Shown: positions 1-8,307, counted from the first letter of the stretch. The stretch: DNA of 37,265 nucleotides from an uncultured Mycoplasmatota bacterium (GCA_900547995.1 URIY01000013.1:1-37265); one strand, 5' to 3'. Translations and numbers: made by a program. The notes: generated by a model from the sequence alone, not told the origin.

Positions 1-52
1 TATTATAGCAAGACTTATTTCAGTTTGTTAATTAAAAACGGAATTTCAAATT

Positions 53-76
53 AAATTTCAGGTTGTGAAATTTTTA
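53..76 (+). terminator. Probable terminator of an upstream gene outside the window
   Basis: An 8-bp stem AAATTTCA/TGAAATTT closes on a 5-base loop and is followed by a T-rich stretch. It lies just before the promoter of the first gene, so it probably ends a transcript entering from the left. The stem is AT-rich and weak. Confidence 0.45.
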
Positions 77-109
77 TTAAATTTAAAGGTGGCAAACTCC
101 GGAATTCTA

Positions 110-118
110 TGATATAAT
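110..118 (+). promoter_or_regulatory. Extended -10 promoter element (TGATATAAT)
   Basis: A perfect TATAAT preceded by TGn sits about 43 bases before the ATG at 161. The -35 region 17 bases upstream is poor (TGGCAA), as expected for extended -10 promoters. A good ribosome binding site (GAGAGGTGAT, 147-156) follows. Confidence 0.6.
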
Positions 119-160
119 AGTATTAGGTTATTCCTTTGTGATTTATGAGAGGTGATATTA

Positions 161-2002
161 ATGGAAGAATCAAGATATAGTTGGAAACAAATGCCAGATG
201 ATTATTATGCTAGTTATTATAATGCTAAAGATGATGAATAAGGCAAGAAATTTGTCATTATAGATAATAGAACTGGTAGGAAATACATATATCCACGATT
301 TGAGCAAAGAAGAAATTCTGAAGGAAGAATATATAATCAAAGAGTTATTGATAGTAATTTATGGAATGATGAATTTATGGCTTGGGCAATTAGTACTTCC
401 AAAGATTTTGTACATTGTACAAGCGAAGAATGGTTTAATCCAAATGTCTTAAATTATGTTGTTGAACATTTTGAATTTCCAGAAATATTTGATTATCATT
501 TGAATAGTAAATTTAGAGATGCTTTGACAAGAGATTTGTGGAATAAGGCATTTCAAAGAAATAAAGAAGTGGCAAGATATGTTCCTAAAGAGTATATGAC
601 TTCAGAAATGGTAAATAGTTTAGGAGAATTGAAAAATTTATCACTTAGAAATGTTGAATATAAGAAATTAACACCAGAGTTATTTAAAAAAATATATTTC
701 AATTGTGATGAAGAACATAAATTAAATTTATTAAGACCAGCACATACTTATAGAACTAATGTTAAGGCTTTGATGACACAAGAAGTTGTTGATGATATAC
801 TTGGAATAAATATAAGGGCAATTTGGAACATACCTCACAAACTTATAACAAAAGAAATTGCTAATAAAGTTATGGATGCTGATCCATCATTAATACAATG
901 TATTCCTGCAGAATATCAAACACCAGAATATCAAAAAAAGGCAATTGATGCAAAACCAGAATATCTATCATTGATTGATCCAAGTGTTGTTACTGATGAA
1001 ATGATTTATTATGCATTAAGTAAAAGAGGTTCAGTACTTTGCTGTGTTCCTAAAGAAAAAAGAACATTCGAAGTATGTGAATATGCAATTAGTAGTTATG
1101 GTGGAGCATTAAGAAATACACCTGATAATGTAATAAATGCAGAATTATGTTTTAAAGCTGTAGTAAAAGATCCAAGTATTATAAAGTATGTGCCAGTAGA
1201 ATTTTTAACTCAAGAATTTATAGATTCACTTAATAATGCAGGTGTTTTTATTCCTATGAGAAATCGTGAATATGTAAATGAGTGTTTAACTGCACATAAA
1301 AAGCTTGAACAACAACAACTTGATTTTGAGGAAGTTGTTTCTGCAACACCTAAACTAGAATTTAATCCTGATTATTCTAGTTTAAGGTTAGAATCAATAG
1401 CAGGATTACTTACAGAAGCATCATTAAAAGTATTAGCAGAACAAAATATTTTAACAGTTGGAGATTTATTAAGTGTTTCAGATAATAATGCTTTTTATGG
1501 TATGATTTTAAATAATCCTAAAGCAACTTATAAAGAAATTCGTGGTGCAATAAGATTATTAAAATGTAAATATTTAGATATAGATCCAATGATAACTTTT
1601 GAAGATACAGGAGATGCATATAAAGATATGCGAAATTTTGGAAAAGAAATTGGATTTAGCACAAGATCAGAAAATGTTCTTTGGAGAGCTGGAATATCTC
1701 CAAAGAAATTATATGAATTAATGGGTGATCCTAATATAGAGTCCAGATTATATCATATAAGAAATGCTGGAAACAATGCAGTTCAAGAAATATTATTGAA
1801 AATGACTATATTAACTGAATTTTATGATAAAAAAGAAAAGAAAGAAGCAACTGCTACTGAAGATGAAACTATTGAGGCATTAAATGAAGAATTAGCACAA
1901 GTTCGAGCTGAAATTCAAAGATTAAATACAAGAACTGATGAAATACTAGCAAAAATTCAAGAAAAAATGTTAGAAAAAGGTAAAGGTGGTGTTTTAAAAT
2001 AA
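161..2002 (+). pseudogene. Helical-repeat protein with two alpha-CTD-like domains, interrupted by an in-frame TAA
   Basis: The ATG at 161 has a good ribosome binding site and starts a reading frame that meets TAA at 239-241, then stays open in the same frame to 2002 (613 codons). The only later long start, ATG 377 (541 residues), has no ribosome binding site. Numbering from 377: residues about 65-285 hold repeats of the form I/VP-x-x-x-x-T-x-E, each with a helix, loosely resembling DUF4116-type repeats. Residues 337-395 and 425-475 resemble the helix-hairpin-helix fold of the RNA polymerase alpha C-terminal domain; 'FSTRSENVLWRAGI' then 'IRNAGNNAVQEI' is the clearest match. Residues 494-534 are a charged coiled coil. 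Function is unknown; nucleic-acid or polymerase contact is an inference. A sequencing error at 239, or expression of a shortened protein, are alternatives to gene death. Confidence 0.65.
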
Positions 2003-2142
2003 TGGATAAGCAACAACAAATAGAAGAATTGAAAAAAGAAATAGAAATTTTAAAACAGCAATTAGCAGATAAAAAAGCATTATTAAATGGTTTATTAGAT
2101 ATGCTTTATAAAGATTCAGATGAAAGTGATGAGGTTGAATAA
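2002..2142 (+). CDS. Small 46-residue coiled-coil protein
   Basis: The ATG overlaps the TAA of the preceding gene by one base (TAATG), so it is translationally coupled to it. The 46-residue product begins MDKQQQIEELKKEIEILKQQ and shows a clean heptad pattern with an acidic tail. It could pair with the coiled coil that ends the upstream protein. No family is recognised. The coupling and heptads support a real gene, but its partner is damaged. Confidence 0.55.
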   Translation: MDKQQQIEELKKEIEILKQQLADKKALLNGLLDMLYKDSDESDEVE

Positions 2143-2143
2143 T

Positions 2144-2209
2144 ATGAATGAAGATTTAATTAAAAACTTTATGAATAAAGTAAGTGAAACCACAAAAAGG
2201 AAGATTTAG
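2144..2209 (+). pseudogene. Truncated start of a gene cut by the island junction
   Basis: An ATG one base after the previous stop starts a frame of 21 residues (MNEDLIKNFMNKVSETTKRK then I). The last few codons overlap, in another frame, DNA that encodes histidyl-tRNA synthetase. I read this as the N-terminus of a third operon gene whose remainder was replaced by foreign sequence near 2185-2195. The product as it stands is unlikely to be functional. Confidence 0.5.
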
Positions 2210-3053
2210 ACAATTTGTTCAATGTGATATTGATATTTTTGGAGAAAAGACGGATTTAGCGGAAATTGAGTTGATATCTGCAACAACTTCTTTTCTTGAT
2301 AAAATAGGCTTGAATAATTATAAAATAGTAATTAATGATAGAAGAATTTTAAAGGCAATGGCCCTTTATGCTGGTTTTAAAGAAGAGGAATGTGATTCTG
2401 TATTTATTTCATTAGATAAAATGGATAAAATAGGAATTGAAGGGGTAAGAAAAGAATTAATTGCTAATGAGTTTAATGAACTATGTATTAATAAATATCT
2501 TAGTTTGTATTCTATGGATGATTGTAGTAATCTTACAAAGTTTTGTGAGCAGATAGAAAATAGTTTTTTAGATCAAAAAATAGTAGAAAACTTAAAAGAT
2601 ATTATTACAAGTGTAACAAATATGAAAGATACTAATATTGAATTTGACCCAACATTAGTAAGAGGGATGTCTTATTATACTGGTTCAATATTTGAAATAA
2701 AAGTTTGCGGATATAATGGAAGTATTGGTGGTGGAGGAAGATATGATGAAATGGTATCTAAATATGCCAATGTATCTGTACCTGCATGTGGATTCTCAAT
2801 TGGATTTGAAAGATTAATAAATATATTAATGGAACTAAATTATCAAATTCCTAATTTAAAAACTAAATATGCTTTTATAATTGATAGTGATGAATTTATT
2901 TCAAATAAAAAAGAATATTTATCTCAAATTTTTAAATTAAGAGAAAACAATATAATCGTAAATGTTCAATTAAAATCAAAAAATTTTAAACATCAAAGAG
3001 AAGTATTAGAAAACCAAGGATATGTAATATATTTAAATGGTAAACAAATATAA
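2184..3053 (+). pseudogene. Histidyl-tRNA synthetase-like fragment lacking the N-terminus (class II motif 1)
   Basis: The open frame (GTG 2184, no clear ribosome binding site) begins exactly in class II motif 2: residues 2-13 read KPQKGRFRQFVQ, where a full HisRS has about 105 more residues before it. The HisRS-specific signature LVRGMSYYTGSIFE and motif 3 (GGGGRYDEM ... GFSIGFERL) are present. The C-terminal anticodon-binding region is also short, ending after about 65 residues. Intact HisRS is about 420 residues; this is 289. Without motif 1 the dimer interface is missing, so catalysis is unlikely. It could be a remnant of hisS itself or of a HisRS paralogue carried by the island. A terminator follows at 3086. 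Confidence 0.75.
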
Positions 3054-3085
3054 TTTATATATTAAATAGAAAAAGATTAATAGAT

Positions 3086-3113
3086 AAAAAACTGCAATTA
3101 AGCAGTTTTTTTG
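3086..3113 (+). terminator. Rho-independent terminator after the HisRS fragment
   Basis: Stem ACTGC/GCAGT, extended by A:T pairs, closes a 6-base loop and runs into seven T residues. It is 30-60 bases after the stop of the HisRS fragment. Confidence 0.7.
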
Positions 3114-3359
3114 TATATATGTTCTAATTAAATAGAAGATTGATGTTAATGAATTATTAATTAGTAACATAGAAATAGAAAGTGGATAGTTTATGTACAG
3201 TGTTTTATAAAATTTTTGATTAGGTTGTGTTAATAATGTTCAAAATTAATGAAAAATTAATTGTATAAGAGGGTCAAAAAGGCCCTTTATTAATTTGGTT
3301 TTAAAGAATTTAATAACAATTTAATAAACATAATTCTATTTTTTTAGTGATTCAATTTT
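3114..3359. other. Intergenic, with one GC-containing hairpin
   Basis: No gene is seen. A hairpin AGGGTC/GGCCCT with an A5 loop lies at about 3270-3286. It lacks a good T-run on either strand, so it may be a weak terminator for the convergent NUDIX gene or a relic. The rest is AT-rich without recognisable structure. Confidence 0.4.
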
Positions 3360-3842
3360 CTATTTATTTAAAAATTCCAAACAGTCTTTGAACATCATGT
3401 AATGTCCCTTGTTAAATTCACCATTATTCATTAAATTATTAATTTCATCAATAGAAGCCCATTTTATGGTTTCAACTTCTTCTTTTTGAATTGTCATCTT
3501 TGATATGTCTATATCATCCTTTATATAGTATAAATCACAAATAGTGTTTTTCCCATTTGCTTGTTTGAATAAGGTTGGGTTATTAATTTTTATTCCTAAT
3601 TCTTCTTCGACTTCGGTTATAATACCTTGCAAACTTGATTCTCCAGATTTAGGATGCCCACCTGTAGTAGCCCATTTCCCCCCTTTATCTAATGATCTTT
3701 TTTGGATTAAAAAGTCATTATTATTATTTTGAATAAAAATCACGACCATCATTATGTAAGTATTATCTGGGATTTTATCATCTTTTTTTATTGTTTTACC
3801 AATTAAATTGCGGTGAATATCATATAGATCTCTTGTTTCCAT
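3360..3842 (-). CDS. NUDIX hydrolase, isopentenyl-diphosphate isomerase-like
   Basis: A 160-residue protein with one NUDIX domain. NUDIX enzymes hydrolyse a nucleoside diphosphate linked to another group; this subtype, opening with 'ETRDLYDIHRNLIGKTI', resembles the IPP-isomerase-like branch. The NUDIX box runs from GGHPKSGESS to EVEEELGI. It fits G-x5-E-x7-R-E-U-x-E-E-x-G-U except that Thr replaces the usual Arg; the metal-binding Glu residues remain. The start ATG is preceded by AAAGGATGA. It is transcribed away from the biosynthetic operon, sharing the intergenic region 3843-4139. Substrate unknown. A second, canonical NUDIX gene lies at 13923, so the island is flanked by two. Confidence 0.85.
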   Translation of the reverse strand: METRDLYDIHRNLIGKTIKKDDKIPDNTYIMMVVIFIQNNNNDFLIQKRSLDKGGKWATTGGHPKSGESSLQGIITEVEEELGIKINNPTLFKQANGKNTICDLYYIKDDIDISKMTIQKEEVETIKWASIDEINNLMNNGEFNKGHYMMFKDCLEFLNK

Positions 3843-3863
3843 AAAATCATCCTTTCTAAAAAT

Positions 3864-3872
3864 ATTATATCA
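3864..3872 (-). promoter_or_regulatory. Extended -10 promoter of the NUDIX gene (TGATATAAT on the minus strand)
   Basis: Reading the minus strand, TGATATAAT lies about 20 bases before the ATG at 3842. No good -35 is visible, consistent with an extended -10 promoter. Confidence 0.55.
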
Positions 3873-3922
3873 GCATATAAAATAAAAAGAAACTCATAAG
3901 TTATTGTGTGAAAAAATTGCAG

Positions 3923-3984
3923 GATAGATTTTTTTGTTGCGATAGATTTTTTTTTGTTGCAAAACGATAGATTTTTTTTGTTGC
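3923..3984. repeat. Three tandem copies of an 18-20-base T-rich repeat
   Basis: GATAGA, a run of 7-9 T, then GTTGC occurs at 3923-3940, 3941-3960 and 3966-3984. Copies differ only in T-run length, and copies 2 and 3 are followed by AAAAC. The array ends 8 bases before the -35 box at 3992, so it may be an upstream promoter element, an operator or slippage-prone sequence. Confidence 0.8.
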
Positions 3985-3991
3985 AAAACAA

Positions 3992-4020
3992 TTGACAAAC
4001 TAAAGAAATGATTGTATAAT
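3992..4020 (+). promoter_or_regulatory. Consensus sigma-A promoter of the biosynthetic operon
   Basis: TTGACA (3992-3997), exactly 17 bases, TATAAT (4015-4020): both hexamers are perfect. Transcription should start near 4027. It is among the strongest promoters in the window, and far from the first long coding start (4140), leaving a leader of about 110 bases. Confidence 0.9.
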
Positions 4021-4034
4021 AGAGCACAGTTTTG

Positions 4035-4052
4035 ATGGGTGTTTGCCCTTAA
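4035..4052 (+). CDS. Five-residue leader peptide (MGVCP)
   Basis: ATG GGT GTT TGC CCT TAA lies a few bases after the predicted transcription start and upstream of a terminator-like hairpin. The position is that of leader peptides which control antibiotic-resistance genes by ribosome stalling or attenuation. The ribosome binding site is weak. The GGGT/GCCC bases within it can form a small hairpin. Translation is not proven; the call rests on position. Confidence 0.5.
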   Translation: MGVCP

Positions 4053-4079
4053 TAATTGCAATATAAGATACCGAATATG

Positions 4080-4119
4080 GGATATGGCAAGCACTTGCGC
4101 TTTCATGTCCTATTTTTTT
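4080..4119 (+). promoter_or_regulatory. Transcription attenuator: hairpin plus T7 in the operon leader
   Basis: Outer stem GGATATG/CATGTCC (4080-4086 with 4104-4110, one G.T pair) and inner stem GCAAG/CTTGC (4087-4091 with 4094-4098), then TA and seven T (4113-4119). This is an intrinsic terminator placed between the promoter and the first gene. It is GC-richer than its surroundings. With the leader peptide it has the layout of leaders upstream of ribosome-protection and rRNA-methylase genes. Read-through probably depends on ribosome behaviour on the leader. Confidence 0.7.
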
Positions 4120-4139
4120 GGTGAAATAAGAGGTGTATT

Positions 4140-4633
4140 ATGAAAAATACAAAAATATTTAAGGCAAATATAATTTTCAACAAAGAATTCGATACATGTA
4201 AAGATGATAAAATAGAAATTAATTATTATAAAACTTATGTAGGTAGATATTCACAAGTTTATAAAAATGGTATGTTTTTGTCTTCAAAAGAAAATACACC
4301 AGAAGTTTTAAAATGTATAAAAAAATATAAAATAAACAAAATGGATAAAATTTTAGATTTAGGTTGTGGAGAAGGAGGAGATTCAATTTATTTACTTGAT
4401 TTGTGTATTAAATGATGTTAAGTATGAACATGTTTCAGATATAGATGAAGCATCTAGAAAAGTAAAATAATAATAACAAATTAGAAATTGCTGCAACATC
4501 CCGTAAAATAGTGAATTGGGAAAATTTAAAAAATCAAATAAAGAATAATAATTTAAGTATCAAAGAAAAATGGTTTTCTAAAGATATACTTAAATTTGAA
4601 TATTCAATGTGTATTATAGTTAAAAAGAATTAA
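4140..4633 (+). pseudogene. Broken class I SAM-dependent methyltransferase
   Basis: A well-placed ATG (AGAGGTG ribosome binding site) starts 91 residues ending in a SAM-binding motif I, 'DKILDLGCGEGGDSIYL', then stops at 4415. The following DNA still codes in other frames: 'VLNDVKYEHVSDIDEASRK' near 4408-4470 and, from about 4470 to 4633, a stretch starting NKLEIAATSRKIVNWENL and ending MCIIVKKN-stop that reads like a methyltransferase C-terminus. The middle is too short, so there has been deletion plus frameshift. It is the first gene after the attenuator, where a resistance or tailoring methyltransferase would be expected. Its substrate cannot be told. Confidence 0.75.
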
Positions 4634-4650
4634 GAAGGGGGAAACTAATT

Positions 4651-6171
4651 ATGGAAAAATTTAAATCATTAGAAAGAGTAATTGAAAAGAATCCAGTATT
4701 AAAATCCTTTGTTAGGGGATTGCCTAATTTAGGGGGGAGAGAAGATGGAAAAACATTTTCTCCAGAAGTTTTAAAAATTTATAATGCTTTTGAATTGTAC
4801 GGTAATGATTTATATGTTTTGGAAAATGATAGGATAAAAAATTTAAGTTCTAGATCTTTAGGTGGAGGAAGTCCAATGAGAACTCCTGCGTTTCCATTGT
4901 GTAAAGAAGCATTAATAGAAGAAATACAATTAGATAAACTGTCTGATTATCCTATGGCTGCTGGCGATGAAAAATCGAGAAAAATAATAGCTGAGTATTT
5001 AATAAAAGAAGGATTTAAGAGTAATAATGGTATTAATCATGATAATATTATTTTTACTATATCAACAACGCAGGCATTTAATATTATTATGAAAATTATT
5101 GCAAGACCTTATGATGTTATTTTAATGACAGGCCCTAACTATGGATTGTTTACATTTGTTCCTGAGAGAACAGTTGGAGCAACTGTAGAAATTTTACCTT
5201 TGTCGGAAGATGATAATTGGTATGTAAATCCTCAGAAATTATCTGAAAAAATTGATGAGATTAATTTGAAATTAAAAAGACAATATAATGGTAAATTATC
5301 TTATATTCCACAAGTTGTTGCCTTTTTAAATGAGAATCCACATAATCCATTAGGTAAAGTTATGAGTGAAAAAAATTCTCAATTATTAGAACAAATAGGT
5401 AATGCATGTTTAGAAAAAGGTGTGTTTGTAATAGACGACATTATTTATAGAGATTTAACATATGATAGAAATAATTTATCAAAGCCTATGGGAACATATA
5501 AAAAATATTTTGATAATACAATAACTATAACTGGATTATCAAAAAGTTACGGAATGGCTTCAATACGTTCCGGCATGGTAGTAGCAAATGAAATAATAAT
5601 AAGAGGAATAAGAAATTATATTTTTCAAACGATGGATTCTTCTCCCGTTCTACAAGGAAAAGCATTAGCAGGTGCTTTTAATGCAACAGAAAAAAGAAAT
5701 ATAGAATATGAAAAATATTTTAATCCAATTATTGGTGAATATAAATATAGATTAGAATTATTAAAATCTTTAATACAAGGTTTGGACACAATTGAAGATT
5801 CACAAATTAGACATCAAATAGAATTAGATATTATAAAATATGCAAAAAATGATTTTAATGTAAAAGAAATTATGGAAGGTATTCCTGGAGTTCAATTTGT
5901 AAACGGAACAATACCAGAATCAGGATTTTTTGCAATGTTAGATTATACGAGATTAAAAAATAAAAAAAGTGATTATGGAAGAATAATTTCAAATGAAAGT
6001 GAATTATTAAAATATATGTATGAACAAGAAAAAATAAAAATAATATTAGGGCAATCTATTTCATGGCCCAATTCAGAGCAATTAGTAGGAAGAGTTACTA
6101 CAGCTTTATCACGTGAAGATTTAGTTGAACATTTTGGAGCAATGAATAGATGTTTAAGGAAGTTGAAATGA
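4651..6171 (+). CDS. PLP-dependent class I/II aminotransferase-like enzyme (fold type I)
   Basis: A 506-residue protein, about 100 longer than a typical aminotransferase. It probably transfers an amino group, or runs a related PLP reaction, on an amino-acid precursor. Visible landmarks: 'NENPHNPLG' (residues 227-235, the NPxNPxG loop), 'DDIIYRDL' (262-269, Asp and Tyr that contact the pyridine ring), 'GLSKSYG' with the Schiff-base Lys298, and Arg306 after it. The C-terminal 'GRVTTALS' holds a candidate carboxylate-binding Arg. A helical stretch at about 350-410 accounts for the extra length. The ribosome binding site AAGAAGGGGG precedes ATG 4651. Its stop (TGA 6169-6171) is three bases from the next gene, so the two are co-translated. 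Aspartate 4-decarboxylase and amino-acid cyclase relatives share this large size, but I do not see their full signatures. Confidence 0.85.
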   Translation: MEKFKSLERVIEKNPVLKSFVRGLPNLGGREDGKTFSPEVLKIYNAFELYGNDLYVLENDRIKNLSSRSLGGGSPMRTPAFPLCKEALIEEIQLDKLSDYPMAAGDEKSRKIIAEYLIKEGFKSNNGINHDNIIFTISTTQAFNIIMKIIARPYDVILMTGPNYGLFTFVPERTVGATVEILPLSEDDNWYVNPQKLSEKIDEINLKLKRQYNGKLSYIPQVVAFLNENPHNPLGKVMSEKNSQLLEQIGNACLEKGVFVIDDIIYRDLTYDRNNLSKPMGTYKKYFDNTITITGLSKSYGMASIRSGMVVANEIIIRGIRNYIFQTMDSSPVLQGKALAGAFNATEKRNIEYEKYFNPIIGEYKYRLELLKSLIQGLDTIEDSQIRHQIELDIIKYAKNDFNVKEIMEGIPGVQFVNGTIPESGFFAMLDYTRLKNKKSDYGRIISNESELLKYMYEQEKIKIILGQSISWPNSEQLVGRVTTALSREDLVEHFGAMNRCLRKLK

Positions 6172-6174
6172 ATT

Positions 6175-7041
6175 ATGAAAAAAGTAGGGATTGTATCTTG
6201 TGATAAATGGAAGAATAAAATTAAAGAAGATTTATTACTTCAAAAAGAATTAATTAAACATGGAATAGATGCTGAAATAATTTCATGGCAAAATAGCAAA
6301 ATTAATTATAATGAATATAATTGTTTAATTTTAAGATCTGTTTGGGGCTATCAAGATTGTTACGAAAAATTTAAAGAATGGTTATTGTTTGTTAAAGCAA
6401 TTAATTTAACTTTATTTAATGATGTGAATATAATAATGGATAATATAAGGAAAGATGTACAATTTGAAATATTAAGAAAATACAGTATTTCATATATTCC
6501 TACAACAATAATTAAAGAATCAATTGATTGGAATAAGCTAGACTTTTATGGAAAAAAATTTGTTGTAAAGCCCATAATATCGGGAAGTGGAAATAACACA
6601 TATAAGTTTGATTTAAATGAGGAAGTAGATGAAATAATTAGAAAAAAATATGAAATAATACTTCAACAATCTGATAATGGTTTAATGATACAGCCTTTTG
6701 TTTCTGGAATTAATAATGGTGAATATTCTTGTATTTTTATAGATGGAATTAATACACATAATATATTAAGATTTCCTGGAGTTTTAGGAGAAAAAAAACG
6801 GGCTGAATATTTAACGACAGTTCCCAAAAGTGTATTAAATTTGGCAACACAAGTTTCAAATATTCCTGAGTTTTCTGGATATTTATATGCAAGAATTGAT
6901 ATTGTTTTAGAAAACAATAGACCATATATAATGGAAGTGGAACTAACAGAACCAGATTTACTTATAAAATATATTTCTGACGAAGAAATTCAAGGGCAGG
7001 TTTTAAATAAATTGGTAAAAAAAGTAGAAAGAAGAATATAG
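6175..7041 (+). CDS. ATP-grasp ligase resembling the cycloserine cyclo-ligase DcsG
   Basis: A 288-residue ATP-grasp protein. Members activate a carboxylate as an acyl phosphate and join it to an amine or other nucleophile. The N-terminal 'LRSVWGY' (residues 53-59) matches the R-S-x-W-x-Y motif I associate with the DcsG-like/RimK-type branch. 'KPIISGSGNN' (132-141) is the nucleotide-binding strand and loop, 'YARIDIV' (238-244) and 'MEVELTEPDL' (253-262) carry the metal-binding Asp/Glu residues. All key positions look intact. It starts three bases after the aminotransferase stop and abuts the next ligase (TAG then ATG). DcsG closes O-ureido-D-serine to cycloserine; whether this enzyme makes an intramolecular ring or a dipeptide bond is open. 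Confidence 0.85.
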   Translation: MKKVGIVSCDKWKNKIKEDLLLQKELIKHGIDAEIISWQNSKINYNEYNCLILRSVWGYQDCYEKFKEWLLFVKAINLTLFNDVNIIMDNIRKDVQFEILRKYSISYIPTTIIKESIDWNKLDFYGKKFVVKPIISGSGNNTYKFDLNEEVDEIIRKKYEIILQQSDNGLMIQPFVSGINNGEYSCIFIDGINTHNILRFPGVLGEKKRAEYLTTVPKSVLNLATQVSNIPEFSGYLYARIDIVLENNRPYIMEVELTEPDLLIKYISDEEIQGQVLNKLVKKVERRI

Positions 7042-8307
7042 ATGAAGAAAACTTTATTATATTTTGAGGAAATGGAATGTCCTCTATCGAAGACTTTGTT
7101 TGCAAGAGAAGATTTAAATATAATAATTTTAAGAACAACTAAAAATTTAAAATTTTTCTCAAAAGAATATTTAGAACAAACAAAAGAATATAATGTATTT
7201 GTTGCTAATTATGAAAATGACATCATTCAAGAAGTTGGTAAATTAAAAAAATGGTGTGATGAAAAAAAACTTAATCCAACTAATTTTTTGAATGATTCAG
7301 AGTATTATTTAGAATATGCTAATAATTTTGCTAGATTATTAAATTTACCATCCTTAACAGAACAACAAGTATTGTGGGTAAGAGATAAAGTTAATATGAA
7401 AGAAAGATTTAATGAAATAGGATTAAATACTGTCACTTTTTCTGCAATAGAAAATAAACAAGATATAGTGAATTTTTTTAATAATCATGGTGAAAAAAGA
7501 ATTGTTTTCAAGCCAAGAAGAGGAATGAATAGTGTAGATACATATATTATAAATTCTTTAGAAGATATTGAAAATTTATCAGTATCAATAAAACCTAATA
7601 AGTATATGGTAGAATCATTTTGTGATGATCATGAATGGTCTATTGAAAGTATTGTGCAAGATGGTAAAGTCCTGGATTCTTATGTTACATATATTCCTAA
7701 TGCTACTATATGGGCTTCAATTGCCAATAATTTAAATTGCCATATGACAGTTCCTAAAATCCCTGAATATTTTCAGTTTGTTCCTAAAGATTTAATTCAA
7801 ACGATAGTTTCTGGAATGAACTTAAAAAACGGTGTTATGACAATTGAAGTTTTTATAAGTGAAGATGGAAAAGTAATGCCTAGCGAATTAGGTTGGAGAT
7901 TACCTGGGTGTCAAGCAACTACTAATCATAGTTTATCCTATGGAATAAATCTTTACGAATTGTTAATAGATATTATGATGGATAAAAAAGTTGAACTAAA
8001 TTATCGTGATAAGATAATTAGTGTAGGAGATTTATATTTACCTAATAAGGAAGGTATTATAACAAATGTAACATCATTAGATGAATTATTAAGAATGGAT
8101 GGTGTTATACAAGGTGAAATGTTTGCAAAAATAGGTGAGTATCAAGTTAAAAGAAGAGTAGGAAACGACGCTTCTGGTTGGGTTCAAGTAATGGGAAGAA
8201 ATGAAACAGAAACTTTAACAAAAATGCAATCCATATTTGATAAATTTGTCATTGAAACAGATAAAGATATAAAGGAAAGAAGTGTAAAACATGTTAAAAA
8301 AATTTAG
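7042..8307 (+). CDS. Second ATP-grasp ligase (amino-acid ligase / carboxylase-like type)
   Basis: A 421-residue protein of a different ATP-grasp branch, resembling L-amino-acid ligases. An N-terminal Rossmann-like part (about 1-110) precedes the ATP-grasp fold. 'VFKPRRGMNS' (155-164) is the ATP-binding loop with Lys157; 'WSIESIVQDG' (199-208), 'MTIEVFIS' (266-273, Glu269) and 'PSELGWRLPG' (280-289, Glu282 and Arg286) supply metal and substrate residues. The C-terminal 100 residues form the usual end domain. Spacing to the first ligase is zero and its end overlaps the lipoprotein gene by 17 bases. Two unlike ligases in series imply two carboxylate-activation steps, for example a dipeptide bond plus a ring closure. 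That is inference. Confidence 0.85.
   Translation: MKKTLLYFEEMECPLSKTLFAREDLNIIILRTTKNLKFFSKEYLEQTKEYNVFVANYENDIIQEVGKLKKWCDEKKLNPTNFLNDSEYYLEYANNFARLLNLPSLTEQQVLWVRDKVNMKERFNEIGLNTVTFSAIENKQDIVNFFNNHGEKRIVFKPRRGMNSVDTYIINSLEDIENLSVSIKPNKYMVESFCDDHEWSIESIVQDGKVLDSYVTYIPNATIWASIANNLNCHMTVPKIPEYFQFVPKDLIQTIVSGMNLKNGVMTIEVFISEDGKVMPSELGWRLPGCQATTNHSLSYGINLYELLIDIMMDKKVELNYRDKIISVGDLYLPNKEGIITNVTSLDELLRMDGVIQGEMFAKIGEYQVKRRVGNDASGWVQVMGRNETETLTKMQSIFDKFVIETDKDIKERSVKHVKKI

Noticed and set aside
2184..3053. The HisRS fragment as HisZ, the ATP phosphoribosyltransferase regulatory subunit
   Set aside because: HisZ starts with the same N-terminal motif 1 region that is missing here, no histidine biosynthesis genes are near, and the LVRGxxYYTG signature is closer to HisRS.
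3923..3984. The T-rich repeats as a small CRISPR array
   Set aside because: Units abut or are separated by 5 bases, with no spacers of normal length, no cas genes and low-complexity sequence.
3803..4106. Two overlapping minus-strand ORFs across the operon leader
   Set aside because: They translate the T-rich repeats and the attenuator as low-complexity Lys/Asn sequence and lack ribosome binding sites.
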